A DNA stretch of 64,000 bases from Mallotus nudiflorus (GCA_947683625.1 CANTUR010000047.1:4154001-4218000); one strand, 5' to 3'. Positions 23,488 through 36,005 are shown, counted from the stretch's first letter. Numbers and translations: made by a program. The notes: generated by a model not told the origin, from the sequence alone.

Positions 23488-24870
23488 TCATGGCACTTGG
23501 AGTAGTGCACAGCTTTTATTTTCAACTTCTGAACCTCTAAGTATTTTGTTGATGTAGTATACTAGGTTTTGTTTGATTCCTTCTTCCTTAACCAATACTA
23601 ATGCAATCAACTCCTGACCAATAAAGAGATATAAGTATAGTGTTTCTCTAAGGATCGGCTGGCTAAGTAAAAGTGGCGAGGATAGGAATTTTTTTGTCTT
23701 TAAAAGCTGCTTGGCATTCTTCATTTCATACAAACTTTTTGGAATTTTTTAAGGCTCAAAACAATGGCAGTCATCATTTGGCCAAATAAGAAATAAAATT
23801 CCTTAAGGCTGTTATTCTACCATTTAGCTTTTAAACTTGTTGAATAATGTAGGAGCTTTCATTTTAAGAATGGCCTCCATCTTTTCTTGATTAGCTTTAA
23901 TCCCTATATAGGATATCATGAATCCCAAGAATTTGCCTACCTTTACTCTAAAAACACACTTCTCTATATTAGTTTGATTTAGTATTGGTTTAGTATTTAA
24001 AGGATTTGATCAAGGTCATCATAATATTGCTTTCCATATTGACTTTTAACAATGATGACATCTATATATGCCTCTATATTTTTTCTAATTTAATCTTAGA
24101 ACACATGATTCATCAGCTTTTGATATGTTACTCTGATATTCTTCAATCCTAAGGGCATAACCTTATAGCAATAAAGACCTTCATGAATGATAAATGACAT
24201 ATTTTCCTAATCTTCTTTCTTCATTAGTATTTAATGGTATCCATGAGTAGCATCCATAAAGCTATACAAGTAGTGACCTGTTGTTGAGTTTACTAGTTGA
24301 TCTATCATCAGCAACAAATAGCTGTCTTTGGGGCATGCTCTATTGAGATTAGTATAATCCACATATATTTTGTACTTTTCATTGGATTTTTTTCTAGCAC
24401 CATGTTGGCTACCCATTATGGGTGTGTTACCTCCCTAATGAATCCAACTTCTAGTAATTTTTTTGTTTCCACAGTGATCACCTTCTGTATTTCGTATACA
24501 GAGTTCCTCTTTTTTTGAAGGACTAGTTTTACTCCTAGTTTGGTGTTCAGAATATGCAAAGCAATTTAAGGATCTACTCCAATGATCTCAAATACTTTAG
24601 AAGCAAAGCTGCCTGAGTATTTAATGAGGATTTTCATTATTCCATGCTTAACTTCATTATTGAGCTCATTACAGATTCTTACTATTTTCCTTCAGCAATC
24701 TGTAAGGTTTGGACCTAGTCAACTGTATCAAGATTGGCTCCTTATTTCTTTGCTTCCTATAATTTTAAAAGGAATGCTTCCATCTAGGGTTTGATTTCCA
24801 TATGTTAATATTGTCTGGCCATGTGTTGATCTTTATAAATTGTTAGGACTTGGCCGTCAAAAGGAATCTT
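23488..24870 (-). pseudogene. RT-RNase H of element B, decayed
   Basis: The RT block at 24,231-24,416 reads ARKKSNEKYKIYVDYTNLNR, ACPKDSY and SFMDATHGYH. Palm and thumb remnants continue to about 23,750. The RNase H block at 23,488-23,733 has LLSQPILRETLYLYLFIG, LVKEEGIKQNLVYYINKIL and RGSEVENKS (usual V.YVSK.L.GAE.RY). It is broken by many stops. Confidence 0.85.
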
Positions 24871-25045
24871 CATAGTCATATGATGGGTATTTGTGACTAC
24901 ATAAATCTTATAAAAGTATTGGTCAGCCTATGATGCCATTGTATGCAAAAGGAAGATTTACTACATTGAACTAAGCTTTGGCATCTTTCACTTCTCCAGT
25001 ATCTCAATCGCCAAATTCTAAACTTAGCTCTACCAATCTCATTAG

Positions 25046-25280
25046 TTAAGTGGTTCCTCTGTAAAAGCTTATAATAGGATTCTGAATAGCTTTCAAATCA
25101 ATGATAGAACCTCCCATTTCTTTATAAGAATTCAAAGAGAATGAGTTGATAGTGCTTCCATCATCAATTAATAATCTTTTTACTAAGTAATTATTGATGA
25201 AAGCACTCACCACCAAGGAATCAATATGAGGGTGCTGAACATGTTTCCCATCTTCCAAACCAAATGTGATATCCTACTTC
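25046..25280 (-). pseudogene. Aspartic protease of element B
   Basis: An open piece of 70 codons on the minus strand carries HIDSLVVSAFINNYLVKRLL followed by IDDGSTINSF. The retropepsin motif D-[DN]-G-S is present, so the catalytic Asp is kept. It lies between gag and RT as expected for Ty3/gypsy pol. Confidence 0.8.
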
Positions 25281-26971
25281 TTTTCATAGGCGAACCCTTC
25301 TTCTTTACGGGATCTCTTAGGTTTTTTCTCAGTTGCCTTTCCTTTAATAATCATGTTGATAACTCTAGCTACTTCAATCTGAGCTTTCTTTAGCTCTAGC
25401 TTATACCTGTCTTGACCATCCAAAATTCTATTCCTTCTAGTTATGTTAGTGAAGTTGCTGAGTTTAACATTTTATATTAATCTTTCTATGGCATTCTTCA
25501 ATTCTTGGTATGCCTCGATTTCATGCTTATAATCTCAATGGTATTGACAATAGTACCTCCTATTTTACAAGGCTCTCCTGGTTGGACTCTGCCTTTCAGC
25601 TGGGGTTATACCTAAGCCATTTAGTTTAATCCAGATTAGGATTTTGGATATGGAAGTGTTTAGTGGTATATACTTTTCTGCCTCCTTTTAAAATCCTTCT
25701 ATCAGGTTTTTGAAGTTTGATCACTAAAAGCTGGGCCTTCTTGGTCCTGATCTTTCATCCTTCTTGACAGATGCTTTCTCATTATCTCAGTGCATCCTCT
25801 TATCTTTATCTATCTTTATCATCTTTATTAGCATAGCCATTACCTCAACAAAAGTGCTTGGTTCTTTTATCATTATCTTATCTTTAAGCTTTCCCAATCG
25901 GGTCCCATTCTTTAAAGTCTCTATGTCTAATTCGTCGACCAAATTTTTTTATCTGTATAGCTACTTTATCAAATTGATCCAATTAGCTTTGTAATGATTC
26001 GATTACCTCATGTATGCACATCCGGAGATCATTGATTTTTTTGGTATGAGGGACATTAGTGATGAAATGAGTTTGAAATTTCTCTGCTAGCTCTTTAAAG
26101 GAGGAGATATAATTCTCAAGAAGTTGGTGGAACCACTTCTAAGCATTCTTGATGAGTGTACTAAGAAAGACCCTACACATGATTCCATCATTTACATTCT
26201 GAAGTAATATCCTAGTTTGGAAAGAGGATATGTAGTTGACAGGATCTTCAGTTCCATTCAATTAATCTAATTGAGGCATTATGAACTTGGTTATGATCTT
26301 TGTCCAAATTATTCTACTTACAAAGACTATCTTTCCTTCCAGAACACATTCACCTTCTTTCCTTAGTCCAATATGAGCTTTATGCATGACTTTTTCAACT
26401 TTTTGAGCTATTTTTTACTCATATAGGGTTGGGAATTATTGAGCTAGATTCTCCTTCCTAAGCTTTATGATTTTCTCTATTTCCACCAAATACATTTAAA
26501 GCCATTGCTAGTAATGCTATATTATTTTCTAAGTGAGTTGCTCAAGGATTGTCACTTTGAATTAAGGCATTCAGCTGTTGTTGCATTAAGGTCATTTAGG
26601 TTTGAATATTTTGAATCATTTTTATCTTTGCTCATTAGGGATAGGTTGAGTGTCTAGGTTACTGTGTTTAGGTTTAGTATGTTTATGGCATGAGTTTTTG
26701 GTAGGCTTGGAAAAGGTATGGAAGGTATGGGTCTATTGTTATACTGAAGAGGAGTATAATAAAGGAAGTTGGTACCCAGAGTTAGCCACCCCTGAATATT
26801 ACTAGGTGGAGTGTATGCTCCAATTGGGGCTTGAGATGAGGGTCTAACATGTAGAAAAGGGGCCAATGAAATTATTATTTCAAAAGGTACTAATAAGTTG
26901 ATTAGAGGAATAAGAGCAGATAGATTGATATGCATGTTTAGAGTTGAGATTGGTGGTGGAATGGAAGTCAT
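25281..26971 (-). pseudogene. Gag of element B, decayed
   Basis: The N-terminal piece at 26,654-26,971 (105 codons) is Pro-rich and hydrophobic. Capsid-like sequence from about 26,270 to 25,800 contains a GTEDPVNYISSFQTR block (the usual DP..H...F motif), a WFHQLLENYISSFKELAEKF block and QTHFITNV. The 25,440-25,640 part corresponds to the nucleocapsid side, but I see no intact CCHC knuckle. Start chosen at 26,971, just inside the primer-binding site. Confidence 0.7.
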
Positions 26972-27020
26972 GATGCCAATATCTCATTTGGTAGATGCTT
27001 AATGGCTTTTAACTCAAGAG

Positions 27021-27040
27021 GTCCCCATAGACACGCCACT
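27021..27040 (-). promoter_or_regulatory. tRNA primer-binding site of element B
   Basis: Plus-strand 'gtccccatagacacgccact' directly abuts the LTR end at 27,041. Its reverse complement, AGTGGCGTGTCTATGGGGAC, resembles the TGGCGCC...GTGGGGA type used by Tat elements. The exact tRNA is not assigned. Confidence 0.6.
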
Positions 27041-27358
27041 TGATAACTTAGTTACAGAACTTTTGAGCTAGAACCCTATAAGGGATCAAAGAAGGGCAAC
27101 ATGAGAGGTGGGGAGGATCCCTACAATGCCTAATCAAAAAATGTAAAGAGAGAGAGATTTAGAGAGATAAAGAGAGCAATAAGTATGAGAGAATATAATG
27201 AATAAGAATGAGGGATATAGAGCCCTATTTATAGGGATAGTGATGCTCATTGAGAGGAATAGGATTCCTCTTTAATGAAAGTCTTGTGCCTATTTGGAGA
27301 GTGTTTCTTCCTATCCGGGAGTCTCTTTAATGAGGAATGTTTTCCTATTTGGTTTGAA
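27041..27358 (-). repeat. Truncated 5' LTR of element B
   Basis: Matches the first ~330 bp of 18,714-19,942 (plus-strand coordinates), including the gagagagagattta, 'gagccctatttatagggatagtgatg'-type and tcctatttggttt blocks. Homology stops abruptly at about 27,358. Confidence 0.8.
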
Positions 27359-27755
27359 ACTAACATTAAATAAAGGTGATTATCAAATTATTTCCTCACT
27401 AATATAAAGAACTTTAATCATATATTCCATTATCTTATTTAATAGTGAAACATCAACAGTGAAATTAGGAAAATTCCATTATTGATAAATTTTATATCAA
27501 TAGTTATTTAATAGTCCTTCAAGTAAGTTATAACATAAAAAATTGTTGAGTTCTTTTGTTAGCAAAATTTCAATTTTATAAGTGATTAATTCTTTTGACT
27601 AAATTAATGAAATTCAAAATTAATAAACTGTAATTAATTTAATTCAGTTCAGATAAATAAAAAATAAAAATTCTCAACAATTATTTTTTTAAAAAATAAT
27701 GATATCTAGAGTTTAATAGACCTTATTGCATAGAAACATTAACTTTTAAAACTTT
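27359..27755. other. AT-rich spacer upstream of LRR pseudogene
   Basis: No gene seen. It could hold the remnant promoter of the adjacent receptor-like pseudogene, but I see no motif strong enough to annotate. Confidence 0.5.
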
Positions 27756-28900
27756 ATGGAATTTTCAATGTTGAAGAAAATGCTCTCACATGTTCCCTTG
27801 ATCCTCCTACTTCTTATTCTCTTACATTCTTCACTTTGTGTTGCTTCTGACCTTATATATAAAGCACTAGCACATCTTAAATGGAAAGCTAGCCTTAACC
27901 AAAGCAATCAACCCATAGTTATCATATATGTAGTACATTTCAGTTTGAGGTACGAGTATTGGTATTTAAAATTCAATATATACAATACTTTGGGTGTATA
28001 CTTAGACGGTTTACTTTTTTAGTACGTAGTACGTCAAATGTATATTTTTATATTGTTTAATAAATAATGAGTTTTTTTTTACTATAGAATAATTACAATG
28101 AAAGCTAAAAAAAGATCAGACCTATATATATAATTATCAAACATTGTTTATAATTTAATATTAAACTTTTATTAGTTTGCAATTTTGGTTAGATAGAAAG
28201 GAAAGGATTACAAAGAAAAAGAAAGGAAAAGTATGAAGAGTTGGTAAATAGAAGAGGATTGATTATTAATGTTGGTATTTAAAATTTTTTATATTTAAGT
28301 AATTGTTATTAGTTAAGAATGGGAAAGGACTTATTCTTTTTATTAGCTTATTTTTTTCATACTTTAATATCTATAGATAAATGAACAATTATATTTAAAC
28401 ATTTATTACTTGTTAATACTTTGTTCCTTAAAAAATAATTGGTATTGTGTTTGTAGAGATTTAGATCGAGTACCAAAGAGATCCAAAACTCAAAAATACT
28501 GTGTTTTGATACTCGAGTACCAAATTATGGTACTTGGGGGGATGAGACTACCTAGTAATTATGAATCCATCCCTGATGTCATGGACAACTTATTCTGCAA
28601 ATGCCACCAATAATTCTTCTAAAGTAAGCCCATGTTCATAACTTGGAATCGGTTGTAACTTGGATGAAAAAGTATAAACCTGACCAATTTAGGTTTCAAA
28701 AGGACACTTTATGAATTTCCTTTCTTATCTCTTCCTAAAGTTGCATACATTGATATGAGCGTGAATGTCAACTTTTTGAACTTAGATATCTTGATTTGTA
28801 TATCAATCTATTGTCTGGAAAAATCCCACCAAAAATTGAACTTTTATAAAGTCTTCAGACATTGCACCTATTTGAAAACTAGTTAGAAGTGTGTGAATTT
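27756..28900 (+). pseudogene. LRR receptor-like protein/kinase N-terminal pseudogene
   Basis: From the ATG at 27,756, residues 1-30 form a signal peptide (LILLLLILLHSSLCVASD), followed by ALAHLKWKASLNQSNQPI. This is the start of the LRRNT domain of plant LRR receptor kinases, normally 'EALALLKWKASL.NQ'. The reading then enters unrelated DNA. Homology resumes at about 28,577 with WTTYSANATNNSS, SPCS and GIGCN (LRRNT cysteines), then degraded LRRs near 28,770-28,880: SGKIPPKIELL and SLQTLHLFEN in different frames with stops. No kinase domain follows in the window. The start is intact, but the gene is cut after about 54 codons and cannot be functional. Confidence 0.8.
27918..28575. mobile_element. 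Unidentified ~0.65-kb insertion in the LRR pseudogene
   Basis: AT-rich, non-coding DNA between the two LRRNT halves. Near the left end is 'ggtacgagtattggtattta' and near the right end 'tgatactcgagtaccaaat', partly inverted relatives (GGTACGAGTAT against the reverse complement GGTACTCGAGTAT). Ends and target duplication are not clear. It may be a MITE-like element; an intron is less likely because this family normally has none here. Confidence 0.4.
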
Positions 28901-30711
28901 AGGTCACTTATAATGCAATGTACAACCTTGTTTGAAATATTTGTTTAAGTGAATTGACACGAGTACCAATGTTGCTTCCATAATCCATTCATGGAATGGA
29001 TAAGAATTCCTTTGGTCTCTAACAAGAAAAGTGCAACAAATATCATCATTATGGCAATCCAGCCATCATAAAATAGGAATATTCCATATTTGAAGTGACA
29101 TAATGATGGTTCCCAAAATGTCTCTTTCTTGTTTAGCCTTCCTTCAACTCCATATGATAAAAAAGGAGCTAAAAATGGTGAACAAATAATGAGCTAAGGG
29201 CTTGGCAATGCCTAACGCCCCTTTGACGCTCAAGTTAAAATAGTGTTTTCTAGAATAAAGAACTAGTATTTAGAGATTGTATAAGAATAATATGAATTTA
29301 GAATTAATAGAAGAATAATCAAGGAAGAAGAGTGTTCTATTTTAGAGTTATAGTTCTTTATTTTTTAGAAAGAAGAGAAGAAAAAGAGAATACATGAGAG
29401 CAAGATGAATATACCTCATTAATGATGTTTCTCCTACTTTTTATACCTTTAAAGAGAGATATGGAGTGGTAAGGTGCCTGTTAGTGGCAAGTTACAATGT
29501 ACAACACAATAGTAGAAGTATGCTACACGTGGAGCACCTTACTAGGAATGGGCCTTCTAAATGTCAAAGTGCTCTCAATTGCATTTAATGCATTAAAAAG
29601 GGGAAAATACCAATTTGTCATGGCTAGTATGGCTCTTTGTCCCTATCTTAGTAGTATACTAGTATGGAAAGAGGTTAATCTTAATTCATTAAGAAGAGTG
29701 AAGACATGTGAAGATACTATGAGGTTAACATGCCACATGTTAGCATATGACAATTTAGATTTTCTATGCTTCATCACATAGTCAAGAATGCTTAGGATAG
29801 AGCAAATATGATACTGAATTGAACAATAATGCTTATACTTTGACTTGTAGGTTGAAGTTTCAATGGGAAAATTTCACTTGGAATTTGCTAGAGAAGAGGC
29901 CGTCGGGACTAGCTAAAACCAGCAGTATACATGCACATAAAAATCAGTAACTATAAGGTAGGGCCTATAAATATTAGGTTAATGCTTGAAACACCTATTT
30001 TACTAGCCAGCACAAGAGCTACTTCAACCCTTATAGGAATGCAATGTAAACATTATTTAGAGTTATCTTCATGATGTTGGGACTACTCGATTTGAATTTA
30101 AAAAAGAAAAAAAAGTTATCAGAAGAATACCTAACAAATAAGCATTTAAGTCCCTCTAAATATAAACAAAAATCTTTTACCAAACTAATAAACTATACTA
30201 GTAAACACCATAATCAAAGCAAGATTAAATATTCCTAGTACTATTACTGTTACAAGAGCCAAAATATTACCAAAGCCAACACATTAAAAAAGAATTAGGG
30301 CATAAATGCAATTACATTAATCCCAAATGATTATTGAAATAAAGGTATTACAATTGCCATCACTAGTTAAGGCCTATACTGCCTCTTAAATATGGCCTTG
30401 AATGGTTCTTGAGAAGCTTTGGTTGCATCATTGTGCTTTATTAGATCAGCTAGCTTTGCTTCCATACTACTTCCATCTACTCGAATTTTAATCAATATTT
30501 TTCAAGCCTTATTAATATTGCCACATTACACCAAACTACTTGAAGTGTTCGAAACACTGAGTGCACCTATTACATAATATTAGAACCAATTACTAGTACT
30601 TTAATATTGATGAAATATTGGAATCCTAAGTTGATAGCACCTTACTATTTTGATAGTGCTACCTCTAACAGTAAACAAGAGTTGCCTTCACTATAAAAAT
30701 ATATAGTGTTA

Positions 30712-30758
<47 letters not shown>

Positions 30759-31083
30759 CTCTCTCTCTCTCTAAAATTATTGATTCTAAATACTTTTTTG
30801 TTATTTAATCATGTAATTCCATACTTAGACAAGTTTGAGAAAGTATAGATTAAATTGATTAGTGAAGCCAACCCTAAAACCAAGTAACATACAGCCAAGG
30901 ATGAGCATGGCACTAGGAAGAAAAGTGTAACCACCTAGAACCATGGTATTCCTATAGCCAATTCTGCTATAACAGGGCTAGCTATGAAGGAAGACACAAG
31001 TTTTGCTATATAGAGTGATGATGTGAATGCCATTAAAACTTGGCTATCATATGTACAATACATATTCATTTTAACTTTTGATG
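28901..31083. other. Intergenic region, no intact gene
   Basis: Mostly unassigned. The part at about 29,210-29,790 looks like an old LTR in minus orientation: a TATA-like 'ggtataaaaagtagg' on the minus strand near 29,440 and an ACGTGGAG-type block at 29,528. A short minus-strand coding-like piece at about 30,380-30,490 (EAKLADLIKHNDATKASQEP) is not recognised. The 94-codon frame at 29,497-29,781 has no protein family features. Confidence 0.4.
30717..30772. repeat. Compound microsatellite (TA)n(CA)n(CT)n
   Basis: Successive runs of TA, then CA/AC, then CT dinucleotides with no interruption. Confidence 0.95.
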
Positions 31084-31088
31084 CCTTT

Positions 31089-31320
31089 TGTAATTCCATA
31101 AGTGCTAAGAGGATGGGTGAATTGTCTTTTTAAGCTAGGTGGGGAATTTTTGATTTTTCACAATGAGCAAGCTAAAATAGAATTAAAGCATAATAAAATA
31201 AGTTAAATGAGCTATAAAACACAAGAAATTTATAGAGGTTCAGCCTTCCAAGCTTACATCCTCTCCGCAACCACAAGTTGAGAATTTCAATCCAATATCA
31301 ATCTACTTGAAGGTGTAAAT
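31089..31320 (-). repeat. Remnant of element H 3' LTR
   Basis: Plus-strand 'tgtaattccataagtgc' and the following ~230 bp match 32,538-32,770 with scattered differences, including the 'acaagttgagaatttcaatc' block. It joins directly to gag sequence, so the rest of the LTR and pol were deleted. Confidence 0.85.
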
Positions 31321-32477
31321 CAAATGCTAAAAGAAAATGCTTATTGAATGATTCATCATTTGAGTAACCCAAATGGGTCCTTCTAATATAACATCTAAAA
31401 TTTATATGTCCCATCACTCCATAATAATGGCATTTAAAATTTAGTGCATGCTCTTTTGCTTTAAAAATATGAAAACCATGAGAATAAGCATGATTGTATT
31501 TCCTAGGCTTAACACCTCTTGAGCTATTAGCTCTAGATTTATTAGTCTTATTTCCATTAAAATTTTTAGGTTCATTGATTTTAAGACTAAGCTTTTGATA
31601 AACCTTAGTAATTGGAGTACTTAAGTTAACAACTTTTAATGAACTAGCATTAGTGTTTTCAAAGCCAATGCCACTTTTAGATTTCAAAGAAGTGGAAGTC
31701 ATGAAAATTATTCCATCTATGAGTTCCTTTCCTCTATTAAATCTAGAAATGGATTCTTTGAGATTGCCATTTTCATTTTCTAAAAACACATTTTTCTTAA
31801 TAAGTTTTGCATTTGTATTTACAATCTTAATTCTCTTAGAATACTTTAACTCAATGAATTGGTTAACTCTTTATTAGAGGTCTTTGATTTCATAAGTTCT
31901 TCTTCTAGAGCTTTGACCATTTCTTTGAGTGAATTAATTCTAGATAATATTTATCACATTTATGCATCAATTTCTCACAAGCAAGTAACATTTTATCATT
32001 GGATTCAAAGTCTAGAGTTACCTCATCATTTGAAGGTTCTTCCAAGGCCATAAAGCAAACGTTAGCAACCTCTTTATTGGTGTCATAATCACTAGACTCA
32101 CTAGTACTTGCATGCTTGGTCTTTAGGCATCACCAAATTTCTTTGACAGATCTTAAATGCTCTATTACATTAAATTCTTCCCTAATCAAGCCATAATAGA
32201 GAATGGTGATTACTTTTCTATTTCACAAGTTGGCTTTGGATTGCTCATCACTCCATTCCTTTTTAGGAATGACCACCTCATTGCTTTTATTATATTTTTT
32301 TATTGGAGGATTCTGACCTTCTTTAATAATAGCCAATAAATATTCTCCTTCACTATCCAAAAACATCTCCTTCTTGTTTCTCCAATAAGCATAATCGATA
32401 CCAACAAAGAATTGAGGTCCTGTGTAGCTACAACCATGAATATTGAAGGCAGCAACAACTTGACTTATAAAGGCCAT
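31298..32477 (-). pseudogene. Gag of element H (copia, UBN2-type), decayed
   Basis: The N-terminal piece (32,223-32,477, 84 codons) carries QFFVGIDYAYWRNKKEMFLD, the usual 'P..FDG..Y..WK..M..FL' start of SIRE-type copia Gag. The C-terminal piece (31,298-31,789, 163 codons) is Lys/Asn-rich and holds one knuckle, KCHYYGVMGHINFRC, in which the second Cys of CX2CX4HX4C is replaced by Tyr. The region between is broken by stops. The C-terminal frame runs into LTR-derived sequence at its end, marking the internal deletion. Confidence 0.8.
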
Positions 32478-32522
32478 GATCTTATCTCTAAGATGGTTAA
32501 ATCTTCACGAACAAAGATCAAA

Positions 32523-32534
32523 GCTCTAATACCA
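32523..32534 (-). promoter_or_regulatory. tRNA-iMet primer-binding site of element H
   Basis: On the minus strand TGGTATTAGAGC, one mismatch from the TGGTATCAGAGC complementary to plant initiator tRNA-Met. It lies 3 bp from the LTR end at 32,538. Confidence 0.8.
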
Positions 32535-32537
32535 AAT

Positions 32538-32819
32538 GTAATTCCATAAGTGCCAAAAGGAAGGTGAATTGGATTTTTGAGCTAGGTGTGGAATTTTTAA
32601 TTTTTCACAAAGAGCAAGCTAAAAAAGAATTAAAGCACAATAAAATGAGCAAGATGAGCTAGAAAACATAATGAATTTATAAAGGTTTGGCCCTCCATGA
32701 CTACATCCTCTCCTCAACCATAAGTTGAGAATTTCAATCCACTATCAATCTACTTTAAGGTGTAGATCAAACCCTTACAAGCTGAAACCAAGCTACCCAA
32801 GTGTTTTCCTAAGGCTTAT
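32538..32819 (-). repeat. Element H 5' LTR, proximal part
   Basis: Matches the 3' LTR remnant at 31,089-31,320 and then continues until interrupted by the TGTAAGCACTC start of element D. The LTR resumes at 45,620. Confidence 0.8.
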
Positions 32820-35040
32820 TGTAAGCACTCAATTTTAAGATGATGAATTATGGATGCGACAAAGGATTGCAATGATAGTAATTTCATGAATTATGGATGC
32901 GACAAAGGACTGCAATGATAATAATTTCGTGAATAGGTTTTCAATACTTGAACTTTGGAACTTCAGGGGTCTAATTGCATTTTTTAAAGAAAGAATTTAA
33001 TATTTTCATGGACTAAATTGCAATGCTTTTTAAGGACCTAATTCCAAAACTTAAATTCTTTTAGGGTCCTTTTTGTAATTAAAAATTAAAAAATGGTCAT
33101 AATTCTATAATTCCTATCAGAATTATGTAATTCTGATAGGAATTACATTAATTTCGATCGAAATTAGAGTTTTCCATCTAGTTTTCCATCTAGTTTTCTA
33201 ATTTTTCAAAAAATAAAAATATCTTTTTATTGAATCCTAATTGGTTTGAAATTTTCTTAAAATTATTTTTGATATTTGTCTGATATTTTTAAGGAAATAG
33301 AATTCTTTTAGGAATCAATTTATACGTAGGGTTTGAAGGGCTGTTTTACTATAAAATTAGGTATTTTGGCTCCTTTAGGGGGGACTTTTCAAGGGGGAGG
33401 AGCACTACTCTTATTCACAGTTTTTATTTTGATATTTTGAAGAGCATTCTCTATGCCAAATTTTATTTTGGCTTGTGGATTTTTCTTGGGAAAAAGCATT
33501 CTTGACTCTTTTCCTTTATTAATTGTTTTGAAAATGCATTCTCTACAAAAATTCCCGTTTTGCTTAATTGATTAATTGACAATCTTTGGAAGATTTTTGA
33601 AAAATAAGATTCAAAAACTTATCAAGAATGGTGATTTTATAAAATATGAGGAGCACTCCATTAAAATCATTCATAAGCATCATCTTCTCCATATTCTTAT
33701 TTTCTTTTATTTTTCTTTTTGATTTTATTGATTTTTTTTTTGAGGTATAATTATAATTTATTCACTAATTATAATTTTATTTCTTTTCTTCATAGTGATT
33801 ATAGAGGAAAATACATGATGATCATGTTTAGAGGATTAAACCCATGAGAAGTCCATGGAATGCCATGGATAAGATCTTGTAAAGACACAGTTTCTAGGTT
33901 TTTTATTTTTTTATTTATTGCTCTATTTTATTTATGTTTTTTGGGTGTATTAATTATTTTATTATTATTTTATAAATTATTGTAATAGCCCCAATAGTGG
34001 GAATAATGAAATTTGTGTGTGATTGCATGTTTATATTGATTAATTGGTTAGTAAAGTTATAGTTTCAATTGGGCAATTAATTAAAATCAATGGAGGAAGT
34101 ATATTAATTTAGGATTATATGTTAATTACAATTAGGATTTTAAGAGGAATAATGAATTAATAATTTGATCTTTTATTTAATTGTTTTGATATGTTTTATT
34201 TATTTTTGGGCTTGTTTATTTATTTTTATGTGTTTTGGGCCTTAAGCCCATATTAGATTCTAATCCACTTAAATAAATTTAGGTTTTTTAAGTTTAATTA
34301 ATTAAAATGCATTTTAGGTCCATAATTAATTAGAAATTAGGGTAGAGATAACTTAGGCCTATTTAGTAAATTAGACTTAGGACCACTCAATTTAATTTAA
34401 TTAATTAGACTTAGCCCATTAAGTTTAAACTTTTTTCATAATTTGTAGATTTAAGATTACCTTAGAATTAAATAATGTAGAATTAGGCCCATTAATTTAA
34501 ATACTTCATAATTTGTAGATGTAGGCCCATTTTTAAACTTAAAATAAATAGACATAGGTTCATTTAATTAAAATTAAAAGGAATTAGTCTTTAGGCTCAC
34601 TTATAAATTAAAACATGTAGATTTAGCTTATTTAATTAAAATTAATGTAGATTAGATGAACCTAGGGATTGTATTGAATGCATTACTTGCTTGTATTTTT
34701 CATAACTAGTTTGCTTTGGAGTTGATTGTTAGAATAAAGGTTTACATGAAATTGCATATAAATAGAAGATAATATAATAATTCATAAAGTATTTCTAAAA
34801 AAACACGAGACTGAAAGAAATTGGTATTCCATATCCCGAATCTTATGGTTGTGGTGTTAGCTTTCTTTTAGGGAATCGAGTACAACCTTTTCAATTTGTC
34901 CCAATTATTACCTTGGATGGCAACTCCTCATCTCCACACTATATCTTTATGACAGTGGTTAGTATGTTCTCTAGAGCCCTGAGCTTAAATAGTGATGGGG
35001 TTGCTAAAATCTTGGACGCGCGCTAAACCCACCATCAACA
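32820..35040 (+). repeat. 5' LTR of element D
   Basis: Begins TGTAAGCACTCAATTTTAAG and ends ACCCACCATCAACA. The first part contains a local duplication 'aattatggatgcgacaaagg' (32,846 and 32,888). Long runs match the 3' LTR (for example 33,330-35,040 with 43,970-45,619) and F. Confidence 0.9.
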
Positions 35041-35060
35041 ATGACAACTCCACTAGGGAT
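35041..35060 (+). promoter_or_regulatory. Putative primer-binding site of element D
   Basis: 'atgacaactccactagggat' follows the LTR directly. It resembles the TGGCGACTC..CTGGGGA primer sites used by Ogre-type Ty3/gypsy elements, with a few changes. Confidence 0.55.
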
Positions 35061-36005
35061 AAGAGATATTGATTCTACTTGTGTTCTTTAGAATTATTTT
35101 ATTAATTATTATTTTATTCTTCCATTCATTCTGCATGTCCCTATTAATCGATGGCATTGTTTTATGATTCCATGATTCCACTAGATTTATGGAGTTATAG
35201 ATTGGCTAACGATCACTCTTAGCCTTAACTCGATTCAAAAGAGATTATCGGGCTCATCTGACCAGAGTCTATAACCCAAGTCCTAAAGGGGAGACAGTCT
35301 TTTCTTGAGTTTGCAAAGGATGTCGGGCCCCTCTAACTTTGTCCTGTAACTCAAGTCTTAAAGAAGGGCATCTTACTAAGGGAACCTTGACCTTTCACTG
35401 AACCCTAACCACATATAATCGCTTAGTAATTTCCCCTAGGATCTATCCAAATTGCTTGTGAATGTTACCATGAGGTACTTTTATTTATAAAGGCCCAAGA
35501 CCATAATTTAGAAGCCCATTAGGACTAATAAAGATTGGGCTATGCTTTTATACCTAGAAATACTATTTTTATGCTTTACTGCTTTAAGAGATTTGACATG
35601 CATGTTAGTTCTTGATATCCCCCATTGATATTAAGGCCAAGACCAAAATTCCTAGGAAAAAAACTCACCATTGAATACGTGTGTAGAAGGAATAAGGTTA
35701 AAAGGATGTATATACTTAACTTGATTGTTACTTGTTACTTGTTGCATAGCACATGCATCATACTAACCATTTTTCTTACAACCATTATAGCTTCATTTGG
35801 GTCTTCCTATGTTTGGAAATGGAGTAGTGGCAAACTAGTGAGAACTTATTTAAGTCTGTAACCGATGGTGAAAAAGATCCTTAGCAGACTAGAAAGGAGT
35901 CCCATCCATCCACTCTACCTAGAAGCTACACAACCTCAATAAACCAAAGAAATAGAACAATAAGAGGGTGGAAACTGAGGCCTAAATGATTTCAAAGGAG
36001 CATTA
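35061..36005 (+). other. Leader of element D between primer site and gag
   Basis: About 0.95 kb without coding features. The frame at 35,625-35,861 has no recognisable domain and is probably chance. Confidence 0.5.

Larger units (their letters stand above)
18714..27358 (-). mobile_element. Element B: degenerate Ty3/gypsy Tat-type retrotransposon with antisense ORF
   Basis: The 3' LTR is on the left (18,714-19,942) and a truncated 5' LTR on the right (27,041-27,358). Both start TGATAACTT... on the plus strand and share the 'atttatagggatagtgatg' block and the 'tatttggtttg' block. Reading the minus strand: primer-binding site, gag, protease, RT, RNase H, integrase. A plus-strand aORF lies between integrase and the 3' LTR. 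All frames are broken. The right LTR stops at 'tatttggtttga', about 900 bp short of the left copy, so the element cannot be complete. Confidence 0.85.

Noticed and set aside
29497..29781. 94-codon plus-strand frame as a small gene
   Set aside because: Composition is not convincing, and it lies in what looks like an old LTR in the opposite orientation.
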